Shown here one piece after another: positions 30,336-43,178 of a stretch of 64,000 nt of DNA. Made by a program: the position numbers and the translations under genes. The number at the start of each line of letters is the position of its first letter. The stretch's first letter is position 1. Under the pieces are notes generated by a model, which worked only from the letters and a program-made list of their open reading frames with translations, searched no databases and was not told the DNA's origin. The DNA is from Clavelina lepadiformis (Eukaryota; Chordata; Ascidiacea; Aplousobranchia; Clavelinidae), in the NCBI RefSeq assembly GCF_947623445.1, contig NC_135246.1:16971856-17035855 (forward strand). Reading direction: 5' to 3'.

Positions 30336-33300
30336 ATTCCCTGATTTGTATTGCGCTAAATGTTAATTGATGTCCTATATACGTACCAGTTAAATCTAGA
30401 TAACTTTAACGTATAAATATATCCTGTAAGCAATTAACAACAACAATTAACATTTGTTGCAAAACCCATGCAAAGCTAAGAATTTGAATAAATACATGTT
30501 TAGACACTGCAGTTGGCTGACTGCTGTATGATTTTATAGCTCGGTAACTTTGATGGTGCAAGATAAAGAAAAACAAGAGATTTTTGGACCTCTAACTATA
30601 AACATCTTGTTTACTGATCAGTTTGGAAAGTTTGCTGTTTTTGGATGAGAAATCCCCGCACAACAAGATGAAACAATAGCCGTTAGACATGCGCAATTAA
30701 TTTTAATCCCTCTCGCACTTAGCAAAGTTTCTTATCTACTTTACACTAGACAAGATTAACATATGTTAATAAATCAAGATTTGGCTTGTTTCTTCGACTT
30801 ACAAAAAAAGATTTTGAGGGTCTTTTAAGTTTTAAACGATCTTTAATGCAGACGTGTTAAAGAACTATTACGTCTTTTTTTCTTCCAATTTTAGTAATCA
30901 AGTCTGCATGTGGAAGTAAATCAGGAAAAAAGCTCATTTCTATTAATTCACTGCGCAATACGCTAACACATCACAATTCATTCAATGGCTAATTTAACAC
31001 CACATAAGTAGCCAAAACCTAAATGCACTTTCTTCGTAGAAAGACGACATTCGTAGAAAAGCACCTCATTTGTTCTCTGTTTAGCCATTTCCGGGTATAC
31101 TGTCCTGTCAATACGCCATGTTGTCACAACTCATTAACCCATACATCTAAGATTCTACGAAAGAATAGCAAATTTTTTAGTTTCGAACTAGGGACTTTCT
31201 CAAAATTTTGCAAAAAAAAAAAAGAAACTAAAGTCAAATGCAAAAAGTCGAATTAACTTATAGAATTCCATAGTTAATAGTAAGTCAAAAGTCATAGAAT
31301 GGTAGCAATTGTAATTCTATATGTTTTCACAAAGGTATCTCGAACGGGTAAGCGATACGTTCGCAAAAATAATTTTCGATTTTGCATCATTAGAACGTTG
31401 TTGCCATAGAAATAAATACCTTAGTTAGCAAGGAAAAGCTGCGGATTCTATTTAAAGCATTGAAAATATTTGAAGGTAAATACGAAAATACTAAAAGCTT
31501 CAAGGTCGACTTTTAAACAAAAACCACATCAAAACCTTGATGGAAACTCGACTGTGTTGTCATTTTTGTCACGCATGAACGCTTTTTGGTAGCAAGTTCT
31601 TCGGACTGCAAATAACAGGTTTCTACGAAAGTCGTAATGACTCCAATCCAACCCGAGTCATTTTTTCAAAGACTTGACTTGTCTCGAATCTCTTTTTAAA
31701 AAGTAAATAAATGACTTGTCTCCAGTAGAATCTATATTCAAAATGACTCGAGTTGCTTCGTTTTGAATACTGTACGTTTCAGCATTAAGGTAAAAGAGTC
31801 TCGATTTATTGGTCCGAACACATTAAAGTGAACGAATTGAAAATGAATTTATTTGTCTACGAACGCGTGCGGTGGAACCAACTTGAGCGAATTCTGTAAT
31901 AACTTAATTCTAAACGTTTCTGGTTGACGTAATGTTTTTTTTGATCTATGTTTGACTTGATTTCAAATATCACTTGACTTGACTCGATTCTTATTTACCA
32001 AGTGACTCGACTCGACTTGAGTCACTTATACCAAAACGCTCAGCTTGGCTTGAGTCTTAAAACATGAATAACTTGACTTGGTTTGTAAATAGAGATTGAT
32101 GACTTTGTTACGACTTTGGTTTCTAGACTTTCTACTCATTCTGTTCGTCCTAGAAACCATAGTGGGCTAATCAAACGTTGCAGCTGGGCAAAATTGGATA
32201 TAAACAAACCAATTTGCAACGTTTCATGGAGATTCAAGATGTTCCACATGTTCCTTTTCTATCCATCATAGCCTAGCCACAAGGGTAATCAATTAATCTG
32301 TGGCGACTGGCATCATGTCACCGGAAAGCCATGGACAATTTCATTTAATTTATTTCTTTTACGGAATTCTGAAAGGGAAATGTAGTTTGCATATCTTTTA
32401 AAAGCTACTTTGCGAAAAAATTGAACTATGCATTATGTCACTGAATATCTGTGAAATATGTTTTGATGCCTATTATAATTATAGACAATTTTTGAAATTT
32501 TTAGTTAGGCCTTAGCTAGGCTAGTAAGAAAGTTTATGCTATTTTTATTCATGTAAACTTTGCGTGGGTATTCAAATGTTGCACTGTATCCTATAATAGT
32601 CAAACCTGGGCTTTAAAACCAGTTTACAAAGAATAATAAAAACAAGAGGCATAGGCCTAATCTATACAAGAATCAAAATTGAAACTAAGTTATTCCACTA
32701 TTTCTTAAAAACGACGAAAGGTTTTGCACACATACGCTTCTGTGTGCCAGTCTGCACATGCAAACAAATATAACATATACCATTTCAACATTATTTTCTC
32801 TTGTAATTATGTAACAATTGCGATAATCAACTATTTAAACAACAACGTTTTTATGATTTTTGTTATAATGTCACAATCTTTATTCTCAGACTGAGCAAAG
32901 TTTTTGCACAACTTTAACTCGGTGACGATTCCTCATCTTTCGAGTCACAGTTATATAGAAACTGTGACCACCGAACCACAACCACGTGACTCTATGTTAC
33001 GTCATAAGCCTACGTGTGGAAAACATCTGCATCGGAAACGATCATGTGAAGACCGCGTGATCAGAAACGAAGAAAAAAGACCTTACCTCAATTGAACTGG
33101 TACAAAAATTGGAAAACACACACATGGGAATTGAGAGGCCAAAATTAGCTAAGATGGTGCAACTTTTCGAAGTCAACAACGAAATGAACAGAAGAAAGAT
33201 TTATAAATTATAAAGAAATTACACAACCATATAAATAAGAGATGCATTCCATTTTGGGGGAGAGACGAAAAGGAGGAGAAAGAAAAGCTAATTTTATACA

Positions 33301-33904
33301 GTGAAACGAGTGCATTGAAAGCGCAACGGGATTACCTCGATTATATTATCGGGCGACTGGAAGCTGTAAGTAAAAGTGTATTCTGTTTGCTGCTGTTGTG
33401 TTCATTTCTTTGCAGGCAATTTGATCAATAAGTAAGTGTGCGCTAAATTGCATTTACATATTGATGCAAACGGAACAATCAACTTTCATGGTTAGAAGAG
33501 AGAGACTCATCAGCCGAGAAAGAAAATAGCTAAATCCAAGACAGCTATCTATCGTGACGTTTAGTGGACATTGCTTAAGTTGTGATAAGTCATAGTGACA
33601 TCATAACTACATCAAATACGACTAGGCAACCAACTCAAAGCGTCATAAAACTATAGTTTGTGCAAGTTCCAATGGATAGGCCTACACATTTTTTATTATA
33701 TTACTTGAGTTTGGCACTGCTGTTCAACAACACCATTGAACAGGATTAGTCGTCGTTTATACCTTGCTCTAAGATAATACAACGGTAGCACAAAATGGAA
33801 TATCGGACCTGGTTAGCGTAGTTCTAGAATTGTTTAACTAGTTAACTACCCAGATTAAGTAGGCCTAATAGTTGTAAGCGTTTAACCAAGTTCCAAAGCT
33901 AACT
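30336..33904. other. Intergenic; contains GACTCG/ACTTG degenerate repeat (about 31640-32100)
   Basis: No gene found. From about 31640 to 32100 the sequence is rich in the degenerate words GACTTGACTTG, GACTCGACTCGACTTG and GAGTCACTT. It is a decayed simple/minisatellite-like tract densest at 31960-32020. A 3' fragment of the SINE family lies near 32889-32965. The remaining stretches show no coding signal on either strand. Confidence 0.55.
32889..32965 (-). mobile_element. SINE 3'-end fragment
   Basis: Minus-strand copy of the 3' module of the SINE seen at 11.0-11.4 kb. The plus strand reads GACTGAGCAAAGTTTTTGCA, then CTCGGTGACGATTCCTCATC and TTCGAGTCAC, matching the corresponding segment at 11054-11115 with moderate divergence. 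No head or body is visible. Confidence 0.55.
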
Positions 33905-35071
33905 TCAAACACCTGGAAAATCTTTGAAAAGTAGTTTAGGTGTAAATGTCAGTTTTAGCCCAATTGTTTGTTCTAACACTTCTTTAAATTCTGTGTCACT
34001 CTTGGTCGTTTTTACCGACGTAATCTCTTCGGTATAAGAATCAATGTATCTCTTGGCATAAAAAACGTTTCCCCAACTGTAAGCTACACCATTCGTTGTG
34101 TAAATAGCAGTTACAGCGTTGTTCTTCAAAAAACTTTCTTCTGAATCTTGTTGAAAATCACACATCTTTTGAAAATCCTCCCAACTCCTTTCCTGCATGT
34201 CGAACTTGTAACCAGCCTTCCAAGTCGATGTCTCTGCTTCCGACTCATGTTTGCCACCTTGATTTGAACAAAACATTGCATAATAATGAAGTTCTAATGC
34301 ATTCGTTCTATTGCAAACACTTCTAATGTATCAAAGTCTAACTCTTTCGCAAACAAATTCACTTGATTAACTTTAAGACAGTACAGCAAGTGCAGAACAA
34401 AATAGCCTACATTATTCACCTTTCACTATGCTTACCATTTATAACTTTCTTCTTGGCTCTTTCAACCACATATTCCAATGGCTCCTCACCATGCTTTCGT
34501 ATACGATAAACACCGTTTGGTTGATGCTGCTCTTCCGTTTCAGTAAAACGTAAGGGAAGAACGAAAAAGTTGCCTCCAAAACCAACGTCGGTTAACCATT
34601 TCTTTCCGTTGTCGCAAGTCACCTAAGTATTTGGGTAAATTTTTCACGGTTATGAAAGCGAAAGCGAAGCAGTGAATTGGAATGAATAGCAATTGAATTG
34701 GGCAAAACTTGAAAACTGACGTCATTGCAAAGTTTTACCAGTAAAGTCATGTGATCAAACATTGGCCCAAAACTTTTAGATGAAGTATTGACTTGAGCTT
34801 GAAGAATAGCAACGTCATAACCAAGTTCTTTGAGCAACCAGCAGAATAAACCGTTGTTTTCGTAACAAAATCCGCCTCTTTTGTTAACCACGATATCCCG
34901 GTAGACCTTGTTTAGATCAAGAACTTTTCTAGGACCGCCGAACATGTCAATGACATCAAAGGCAACATTTTGGGAATGGCACTTGCACAGATTATACAAA
35001 GTATTGTAATCGGTTTTAGTGGGTTTGGGGCCAGAATATTTTATTCGTTCAAGGTATTTGTCTACATTCAT
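33905..35071 (-). CDS. Arylamine N-acetyltransferase, copy A
   Basis: Cytosolic enzyme family that moves acetyl from acetyl-CoA to arylamines and hydrazines. Three exons (35071-34739, 34622-34436, 34257-33905) give 290 residues, the usual NAT length. The catalytic triad is visible: Cys69 in KRGGFCYENN, His107 in MFDHMTLL, Asp123 in WLTDVGFGG. The intron between exons 1 and 2 falls between the His and the Asp, whereas vertebrate NAT coding regions are intronless. The C-terminal third (exon 3) is lineage-specific in sequence (WEDFQKMCDFQQDSEESFL). It forms a tandem pair with the gene at 37.8-39.1 kb. Start at MNVDKYLERI, with no competing upstream ATG. Confidence 0.92.
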
Positions 35072-35155
35072 CTTTTAATAAGGTCTTATTTCTCCGACTG
35101 TATAAACATCAACATATACGTATACGGTATATTTCTACTATCAGTCTGCGTAAAT

Positions 35156-35634
35156 CAGGGGTGACGAACCTATTCGGTGACGCGGGCCACTTTGTCAGTT
35201 ACGGCTGAGCAAGCGGGCCGCACAATTTTTTTAACATTTTGCACAATAATTAGCATTCAAGCACAACCGCTTCATTTGGCAGATTTTTAGCTGCTCCCGC
35301 GGCCGCAAAAAATACATCGATTGAGTGCGGCAATCTATTGAAGACATACTGCTGCGACTCAATTGTGCTATCAGCTTTTGATATCGCATTGCGCAAAGAT
35401 TAGAAACAGGTGAAAGAAAGTTTAAGACTGCTGGTCTACCGGACGCTTCGTTCTAGACTGCTGGTTTCCCGGACGCAAAATTTAACCCTAAATTCCGGAC
35501 ATGTCCGGAATTTTCCGGACGGTATGGCAACCCTTTTCCTATAAGTCCTATATGCCTTGCATGTATGGGCGTTTGTCAAATCGTTTGGTGGGCCGCACAA
35601 AATTGTTTGGCGGGCCGCAGGTTCGTCACCTCTG
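35156..35634. mobile_element. hAT-type MITE with 8-bp target duplication
   Basis: A 479-bp insert begins CAGGGGTGACGAACC and ends in the complement of CAGAGGTGACGAACC. It is flanked by GCGTAAAT at 35148-35155 and 35635-35642. Sub-terminal GCGGGCC words match the hAT remnant at 4.4 kb, and the CAGGGGTG tips are shared. No transposase ORF. An internal stretch (about 35430-35535: CCGGACATGTCCGG, GGTATGGCAACCC) looks like part of another small element nested inside. Confidence 0.88.
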
Positions 35635-35642
35635 GCGTAAAT

Positions 35643-37823
35643 AAATCGTACCAAATGTCAAAAATCTTTGACTTAATACTACCATACTATATTACTATAT
35701 ACTACTACTATAGTATACACGCCAAGACAGTTAATTTGTAGTATCTGTAATATTGGTTTAAACTGACGTGATCCGTGAAATTCTTCCTCTGGTTGAATTT
35801 ACAACTCAAGCCAGAACGCTTTGGTTTATCTCAATAGACACAGTATCTGTTTTAAAACAATTCATCATGTTCACTGCAAGAGAACTGAATTGGTCGTTTT
35901 CAGTTCGAAGAATGACAACAAATTGAAAAAAGTTATGTGGACAGGACAAAACCCGTTAATTTTATACAACTTGCATGTAAAATCAACATATCGTAACAAA
36001 CGAAAAACGATTTCAACATTTTACTTGGTACAATATCGTCTGCAATAAATTTGTTACAGTCGTTGTCTATGATGACGAAAAATGTCAAGAGTTTTTAAAG
36101 GAGGGATTTGTCATGGTAAAATTAGAGTAACTAGGCTATGCAACAACAAGAAATATACACTGTGCGAAGCAAAGAGGCGTCTGGTAGAGATAAAAAGGGA
36201 AAAGCTGCACTGCGCAATGGAATCTGTAAGCTTAACACTACCGCAAGGTTCTGGTGAGAAGAGATCCGTGAGACGCCCTGCACTGCCAGATAAAACGATT
36301 TTTATTGCTACCGATAACATGCGTCAAAATTACGTAGTTATGTAATATTTTCGAACCATAGTTACATAACTGAAATTCTCAATTACGTCCAGCATGGGCT
36401 CAGCCTATGCAAAATAATCATTACCAAATTACATTTGATCATACGCCTATTAATACAACTTATTAATAAAAAATCCAAAATAACTATACGTCTGTCCAGT
36501 GTTTTCTGACAACCGAAATGGTCTTTCATATTTCTGAACCATACAGCAAAAAGTTAACAGTAATAAATTAGTTTTAAGTGGCGGTCTTTTAAGTAGGCCT
36601 ATCTTAGCGGTCGCCAAAGTCAACGCTTTATCAAGGGCTGCCACTAATTCATAGGAAATAATCGTGCGTTCAAAGCTAGTTTTCACAGTTTCTTGTGAAC
36701 CTAACATAAATCTTATAACATAGCAACCTAAACCTAACCTAAAGCTACCTTATAATCTGAATCTAACTTCAACAAAACCTTTAACAGCTAAAATTAACTT
36801 ATCGCACACCCATTCTTCTAACCTAGCCTCCTATTTTTCACAACGCGCTGCGTGACCAACTTGCGGTGAAATGTCACTCTCGTTAACAAGGTGTGTCTGC
36901 CTACGCCCTACACTACTACAGCAATCGATGCCAGAAACCAATTTTTCCTTAGCTTCAAACCACAACAGTTTTGCAACGCTTCAAATAACCCCTGATGTTC
37001 TCGTCTCCACCGAGCGTAACCCAAAAAATACATGAAGACTCATAGCAGTCGTCACAGATCCAGTATGAAGGCAGCGTAAGTATACAACGGTACATGTAGC
37101 TCTTCAGCCTATCAACATATGTTACTTGAGGACAGCAGAATGTTAAAGCTTGTGGGCCAGAAAGTTAAACACAGAGGCTGTTAAATTTTAACATCACGAG
37201 ACAGCGAACCTTTACCAGTAACGTCATGTGCTAGTACTGAAGTCGTGTATGAAAGCGGCGATGCATATTAGTATCACCTGTCGTATTTGACTTCTTTAGT
37301 ATATACCGGTAGGCCTACTTATCATGTGCGCTCACATCTGCGTTTTAAAAACACAACTAGCTGTAGCACATTATTGCCTTTAAGAAACAAGCTAATTTAT
37401 ACAGACCACATAACTGAGGTTCAATTTTTAAGATTATATTGTTTTTACCAACAGCAGTTTTCAACTTTATGATCGCTTATGGCCTTATGCCACCATACGC
37501 TTACACAAAGTAAACATCTTTCCCTTTTTGCTATCCACATGTTAATGAAATTTTTAATTTGTAAAATTAGACTTTCTAAATAGTCTTTTGTCCAATATAC
37601 AGTATTGTTTATAGTCATTGCTTGCACAAAACGTTTTTATGTAGTGTTGTAGTTGTTTGACGTTATATCAGTAGGCCTACATTTCGGGTACCAAAGTACT
37701 AAATTTAAAATACAGGATTCTTTTTCTATGCCAGTTTTGTCAAAGAAAACTGTGTCTTATGCTGGTTGTTAAATGGATAATGATCAATTGTTACATGGAT
37801 CATTACATTGTTACATGGTGGTC
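35643..37823. other. Intergenic between the two NAT genes
   Basis: Nothing convincing. Just after the MITE is an AT-rich stretch with TACTACTATAGTATAC-like words (about 35675-35720). An isolated similarity to the end of NAT exon 1 (TTTACCAGTAACGTCATGTG near 37211) is too short to call a pseudogene. Probably includes 5' sequence of NAT A and the 3' UTR of NAT B. Confidence 0.4.
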
Positions 37824-39092
37824 TCAATTTTCTTTAGGAGCGTAACAGCAACCTTGCTCGCGGGAGACACCGGTATAGTTTCTCATCATTAGCCTAGGCG
37901 TGAAGTTAAGTTCGATGCCAACCATTTTCTTTAACATTTCCTTAAACTCTGCATCACTTTTTGTTGTTTTCTCTGACGTAATCTCTTCAGTGTAAGCATC
38001 TATATACTTTTTGGTGTAAAACACATTTCCCCAACTGCAAGCAAGGCCGTCTGTGGTTTGAATCGCTGTCAGAGAGTTATACTTCAAGAAACTTTCGTCC
38101 GAGTCCTGTTGTATATCGCACATTTCCTGAAAGTCTTCCCATTTTCTTTCATGCATGTCGAACTTGTAAACGATCTTCCAAGCAACCTTGTCTTCGACAA
38201 TTCCTTTTATGCCTTAATTTCGAGAAGAAAATGCTTACAACTATACACGAAAACTTTTATTTTCATCAAATTTTTTGCAAATGTTTGGTTTGACCTACCA
38301 AACCCGCAGGTGAAAGGTTAGGTTGCATTTTGTCTACACAACGTATTCTGTAAGTTTGGGGACCTGCTTTACCGGTAATTTGAGGAAATCATGCATATGG
38401 CCCATTTTTCGTAAATATTTTTCTCCTAAGGAAACATTTTCAAAAACACTTAGGCCTACGACTTAAATAGACGATTGGCACTATTTGACTTACCGTTAAC
38501 GACCGTTTTTCGCACTTTTTCAACCACATATTCCAATGGCTCCTCATCATACTTTCGTATACGATAAACACCGTTTGGTTGATGTTGTTCTTCCATCTCA
38601 ACAAAGCGCAAAGGAAGCACGAAGGAACTACCGCCCCACCCAACATCGGTCAAATACTTTAATCCGTTATCACAGGTAACCTGAAGCAAATATACTGCAA
38701 GATTACTACGACACCTGAAATGATGTACGAAGAGGTTGGAATATATGACAAGCCCTTACTAGCATGGTCATGTGATCAAACTTAGGGCGATAACCCCCAG
38801 CGGCGGAGTAAGCTTCAGCTTGAAGAATGATGACGTCATAACCAAGTTCTTTGAGCAACCAGCAGAATAAACCGTTGTTTTCGTAACAAAATCCGCCTCT
38901 TTTGTTAACGACGATATCCCGGTAGACTTTGTTTAGATCAAGAACTTTTCTAGGACCTCCGAACATGTCAAGGACATCAAAGGCAACATTTTGGGAATGG
39001 CACTTGCACAGATTATACAAAGTATTGTAATCGGTTTTCGTAGGTCTGGGGCCAGAATAATTTATTCGTTCAAGATATCTGTCTACATTCAT
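37824..39092 (-). CDS. Arylamine N-acetyltransferase, copy B
   Basis: Three exons (39092-38760, 38680-38494, 38212-37824), 302 residues. Exons 1 and 2 have exactly the lengths of copy A (333 and 187 nt). Triad: Cys69 in KRGGFCYENN, His in FDHMTML, Asp in YLTDVGWGG. Exon 1 is nearly identical to copy A around the active site but differs in the loop before the His (EAYSAAGGYRPK against QVNTSSKSFGPM), a region near the substrate pocket. The C-terminus runs about a dozen residues past copy A (SREQGCCYAPKEN). An in-frame ATG nine codons upstream (39119) is possible, but MNVDRYLERI aligns with copy A. Confidence 0.92.
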
Positions 39093-41246
39093 CTTTTCAC
39101 AAGCCTTAACGCCACCCATCTAGAAACGTCAACAAACGTATTTCGTATTCCTTACCTCACATTTAGGCTACATGAGTAAAAGGAGCTAATACTTAACCAC
39201 CTAAGTACACATAATAGACTTCCAACGATAAACACAAAACAAACTATTTACAGATCCGCAACAAAACCTCACATCGATATACAACTTTCATACAAAATGC
39301 ATCAAACTTTTGTGAACGTTTTAACACAGTAATTATCCTTGCGTAGCTACAGGAAGTTGAACGCACCACGTCAACGAAATAGTTTACCTAAACATACGCA
39401 AGTATATTTTACATATACTAGGAAGTGAATCTCGTTCGTGCGATACTAGGTCAAAAGCATTTCTGTTCAGCCGTGCACGATCAGCAATTAAATAGCAATC
39501 GAACTTGTGCATAAATTACAACGACTATATGCTGTATACAGCATAGCAGTTGAGCCTTTGTTTGTGCCCTACTTTCTAAGTTAAGAAGCTAGGCACAACA
39601 ATAAACACGGTCCTGAAACTGTTATGAGGGCAAATGTGTGCACACAAGTTAAGCCATGTTTGTTTTGGAAATAACTCCGGAAACGAGAACGGTGCAATCA
39701 TTGACCAGTAACCGATGGCAAAGAAATGTTGAGCTGGTCGATAAAATTTTCGAATTCGTCAGAAGCCTTATACATTCTCTCATCCAGATTGACTTATATT
39801 TTGACAGAAATGTTTGCAATTTTAACAAGGCATGAAACAATCGTATGCTGCGAAAGGACCCATAACCTCAATAAATTGTAAAGAAAAAATCTTCACGGGG
39901 TTTCTTAATGTATTAGGCCTTGCTGAACTTGTTTGAATTAAAAGTTTACTGAGAAGAGAAAAAGCTACATCTTTCCCAGTCAAAGAAACGACAGACATGA
40001 TGCTACAGCTATCCATAAAATGTATAACAAAAGTTTGCAATTATATGAGCGTTCGCATTCAAAAGCACCACAACAGGTAACAAAACTTGGAGGTTACAAG
40101 TCGATTGGAGTGAAGTCGATTTTTATTTACTTCCATTTGGCCAGTAACTGCAGGAGTTCCGTTTCTCATCTCGGGAAAGTTTCTTATCACAGTTTCTTTT
40201 GATAATATAAGTTATCGACCAAAAAATGAGTGAATGTATGAACCAAGTCTCTTCTCCCAACCACGAAGCTCCCAGATATAAATCGTATAACCGGCTATAC
40301 CTTTGCAGGTAGGGTGCGCACTGTCATAACTTACAGGTGGTTTCAGAAAATTTGTTTTTTTCTTGAATTTTCAATCGTCTGACTACTTTGGAAATTGTAA
40401 CATGGTAACATGGAAAACACCGCCCGTTGACTGTAACACAGTATACGACCAATATTAGCGAAACACAATTTCCTTATATCGATCACGACACGGCACTAAT
40501 TAGTTATTTAATTAACCTACCAATATAATCAATTGCTAACTTATCTTGGAGTGAGTACTAAACAAGATCTTGATTGATGATGTGCCCAATCGGTAGATGA
40601 GTAATCTGGAACGTACGTTTTATTTACGTAACTCCTTCGAATATAACAGAAACGCATTTCCGCTGTGTAACGAATTGGTCTGCTGCTACGTGTGACTCTT
40701 GTTTCGTTGGGTGACTTTTACATGTTAAAATGATTTCATAGATTACTATGTGCGAACAAACAGCAGTATTTGCTACGTGGTCGCTAATTAATAGACACTA
40801 TTTTAAGCGTGTTGTATCGAAATAAAAACAAACCTTTAATTCTCTATAACCCAGAAAGAAGACTTTATGTAACACCCATAGCTTTGGAACATCTTTAAAA
40901 CAACTTAAGAATTACAAAGCACAAAGAAAAATTCTGTGCCCATATTAGGCCCGCTTTGGTTTGTTAGCTCCAACGTGTCAAAGTCTATATTTAGGTCTTT
41001 GTTAGAGTAATTTATAAGAGCCTAAAATATTTGCATGGTTGCGCATATATGTTGACAACTGATGATGCTTATAGCGATGATCACATAGTTGGTATTACAC
41101 AGAGTTATGATTGTCTCATTTAAGTTATATACAGTAGTCAGGAAAGTAATTGTTACTCATGGCGAGGGCCTATAAAAACGAACCTTTTGCTAAAGTCCGC
41201 TACGTTTTCGAAATTATAACAAAGAAAGTGGAACGTTATCTCCGAA
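39093..41246. other. Intergenic, nothing recognised
   Basis: No gene, RNA or recognisable element. One perfect 16-bp palindrome (ATGCTGTATACAGCAT, 39529-39544) is probably chance. The right end holds the promoter and 5' leader of the ShK-type peptide gene. Confidence 0.4.
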
Positions 41247-42104
41247 ATGAAGACTCTCAGCTTTGCTTTGCTTATGTTTATTTCTGTGATGGTTTTCTCT
41301 ACACCAGCACATTCACAAGGTTGGTAATGTAGCAGTTGCAAGCGAAAACTTTAAATATAAAAGAAAAACGAGTTTTTCGATTTTAGTTTTAGTAACAGTT
41401 TTGAAATCAACGAGGCTTGTGCTTATATCGTTGTGGATGTTAGACCGTAGCGACTGTTTTTATATTTGTGGTACTTACGGCATTGTCAGAGTGACTTTGT
41501 GAGAGAACCAAGCAAACTTGTATAAAATCAATGACAAAAATAAATCATAAAGCGTACCAGATTTTTTCAAAGAAATAGAAAACAAATAATTTATAGTTGC
41601 TTACAATAAAATAATCTTACCAAATATTAGCATTTTGCAATTTTTTTAACAGGTGACAAGTGTGTTGAGAACAGATATTGCACATTCTTTCGTGTACTCG
41701 GACGTTGCACATCTAATGTGGTCAAAGCCATCTGTCCGCGCGCCTGCAGTACAGGTGTGTAATGCATTGAAATGGATGCGATTTCACACTTTTGAGAAAA
41801 GCAAAAATTAATAATGCCAAGTATTACGCTGCCAGCGATAAGTTACTACAAAAAAGCGTTCATGGTTGAGATTGAGCTGTGGTTAAAGTATGGTGAGCTT
41901 ATTATCGCCGTCATGAATCAGAATTATTTATTAGGTGGTTGCACGGACGCTTTTCCCGGAAATTTTTGCTCCTTACTAGTTGCAAGAAGCAGATGCTCAG
42001 GTAAGTTGGGCTGCGGATGTCGCAAATCATGTGGATTCTGCGGAACAACTGATACGGATTCTTTCCCATTCCTACCGGACCTTGGCCTTCCCCCACTAGA
42101 ATAA
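41247..42104 (+). CDS. Secreted peptide with two ShK-like cysteine modules
   Basis: Three exons (41247-41319, 41653-41754, 41935-42104) give 114 residues. Exon 1 is almost entirely a signal peptide (MKTLSFALLMFISVMVFS, ending AHSQ). The mature part has 12 cysteines that divide into two sets of six. The first runs CVENRYC, GRC, AIC, RAC, GGC; the second NFC, SRC, GCGC, KSC, GFC. Spacing and the C-x3-C-x2-C-like endings resemble ShK/ShKT domains. The last residues (TDTDSFPFLPDLGLPP) are acidic and Pro-rich. The exon boundary falls inside the first module. A poly(A) signal AATAAA lies at 42134-42139. The role is unknown: in other animals this fold occurs in channel-blocking peptides, immune effectors and as an accessory domain. 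Confidence 0.75.
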
Positions 42105-43178
42105 TTAATTTTTAAAGTTTGATTCTCACCATGAATAAATTTGTGTTGTTTACGTTTAAATTTTATTTAACTTTTTTTTGTTGACGCATTTTACTGTGTT
42201 ATAATTTAAATACAATGCAATCTAGTTAAGATCTTGGATAATAGATAAATGAAGATGGATATTAATAAATAATATTATCCAAGGGCCAAAGTTATTCTCG
42301 TTTACATCTAACGCCTTATTACGTAACTATTTTTGTCTTTCTAAATATGTTCTTAAATACATATTCCGGGATGTCTTCAATTATTAGTATTTAGTTAAAG
42401 ACTGTAATTAACAAATATTTACATTAATAACATTATCATTACGTAACAAAATTGCTATGAATTTAAACCGCATTGCACAATAACATGGTTGACCGTTTGG
42501 TGTTGACAAAAAAACATTAAGTTGTAGTTTCTTTTTCACGGGTGCTAAGGTGTGGACGCCTTACCGGCTTATGCATTGTAGCAATGAGATAAGATGGTTT
42601 TTCCACGTAGTGTGATCTCTTGTGACCGCAGATCCCAAACTTATATCTGGCATTGACACGGACTTTTCACTGTTGAAACAGGTCTGTTGTTTGTAGCATG
42701 TCAAAACAAAAAACGAGTGGGTGCAAAATAAACGAAAAGTGTTTTTTTTCAACGAACCCAGCAAAGTTTGTAGCGTTAACCTACATACAAATAAGTGATA
42801 CCACAATTGAAACAATTAAATTTCCTTTTCGTTGGGCATTGATATTGATTGAACGTCATGTAACTTATGGAGCTCGCAAGTAAAGGCAAAGTTCAAAAAT
42901 TTACCGGCTCCTGGGGACTGCTCGCGAAAACAGGGCTGGGATTGAAAGAGTTAATGCCTTTCCGGATAAAACATTGTCATATTTGTAGAAAGGTGATTAC
43001 GAAAGCAATTTTGACTTTTATTACTTGTTCTAGTGATTGCAAGTTAGACAATAACGGGAGGAAAATACTTTAAAAACGCGCCCATAGCAGGACGTCTGGT
43101 GTGTGTAAGTGACCTTTCCACGCAGCCTTGTGCAGAGGGGCTATCTCCAAACCCAACAAATTCATCGATTACAGAGAA
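42105..43178. other. 3' UTR of the ShK-type gene and intergenic DNA
   Basis: After the poly(A) signal at 42134 the sequence is AT-rich up to about 42500 and unremarkable afterwards. No coding or repeat signal on either strand. The ShK-type gene and UBA3 are convergent across this spacer. Confidence 0.4.

Noticed and set aside
36082-36345. 87-codon ORF between the NAT genes
   Set aside because: Composition is ordinary for intergenic DNA here and no homology or splice context supports it.
37205-37235. Similarity to the end of NAT exon 1 (TTTACCAGTAACGTCATGTG)
   Set aside because: Only about 20 bases match and the flanks do not continue the alignment, so it is not enough for a pseudogene.
39529-39544. 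Perfect 16-bp palindrome ATGCTGTATACAGCAT
   Set aside because: A single short palindrome in 64 kb of AT-rich DNA is expected by chance and has no supporting context.
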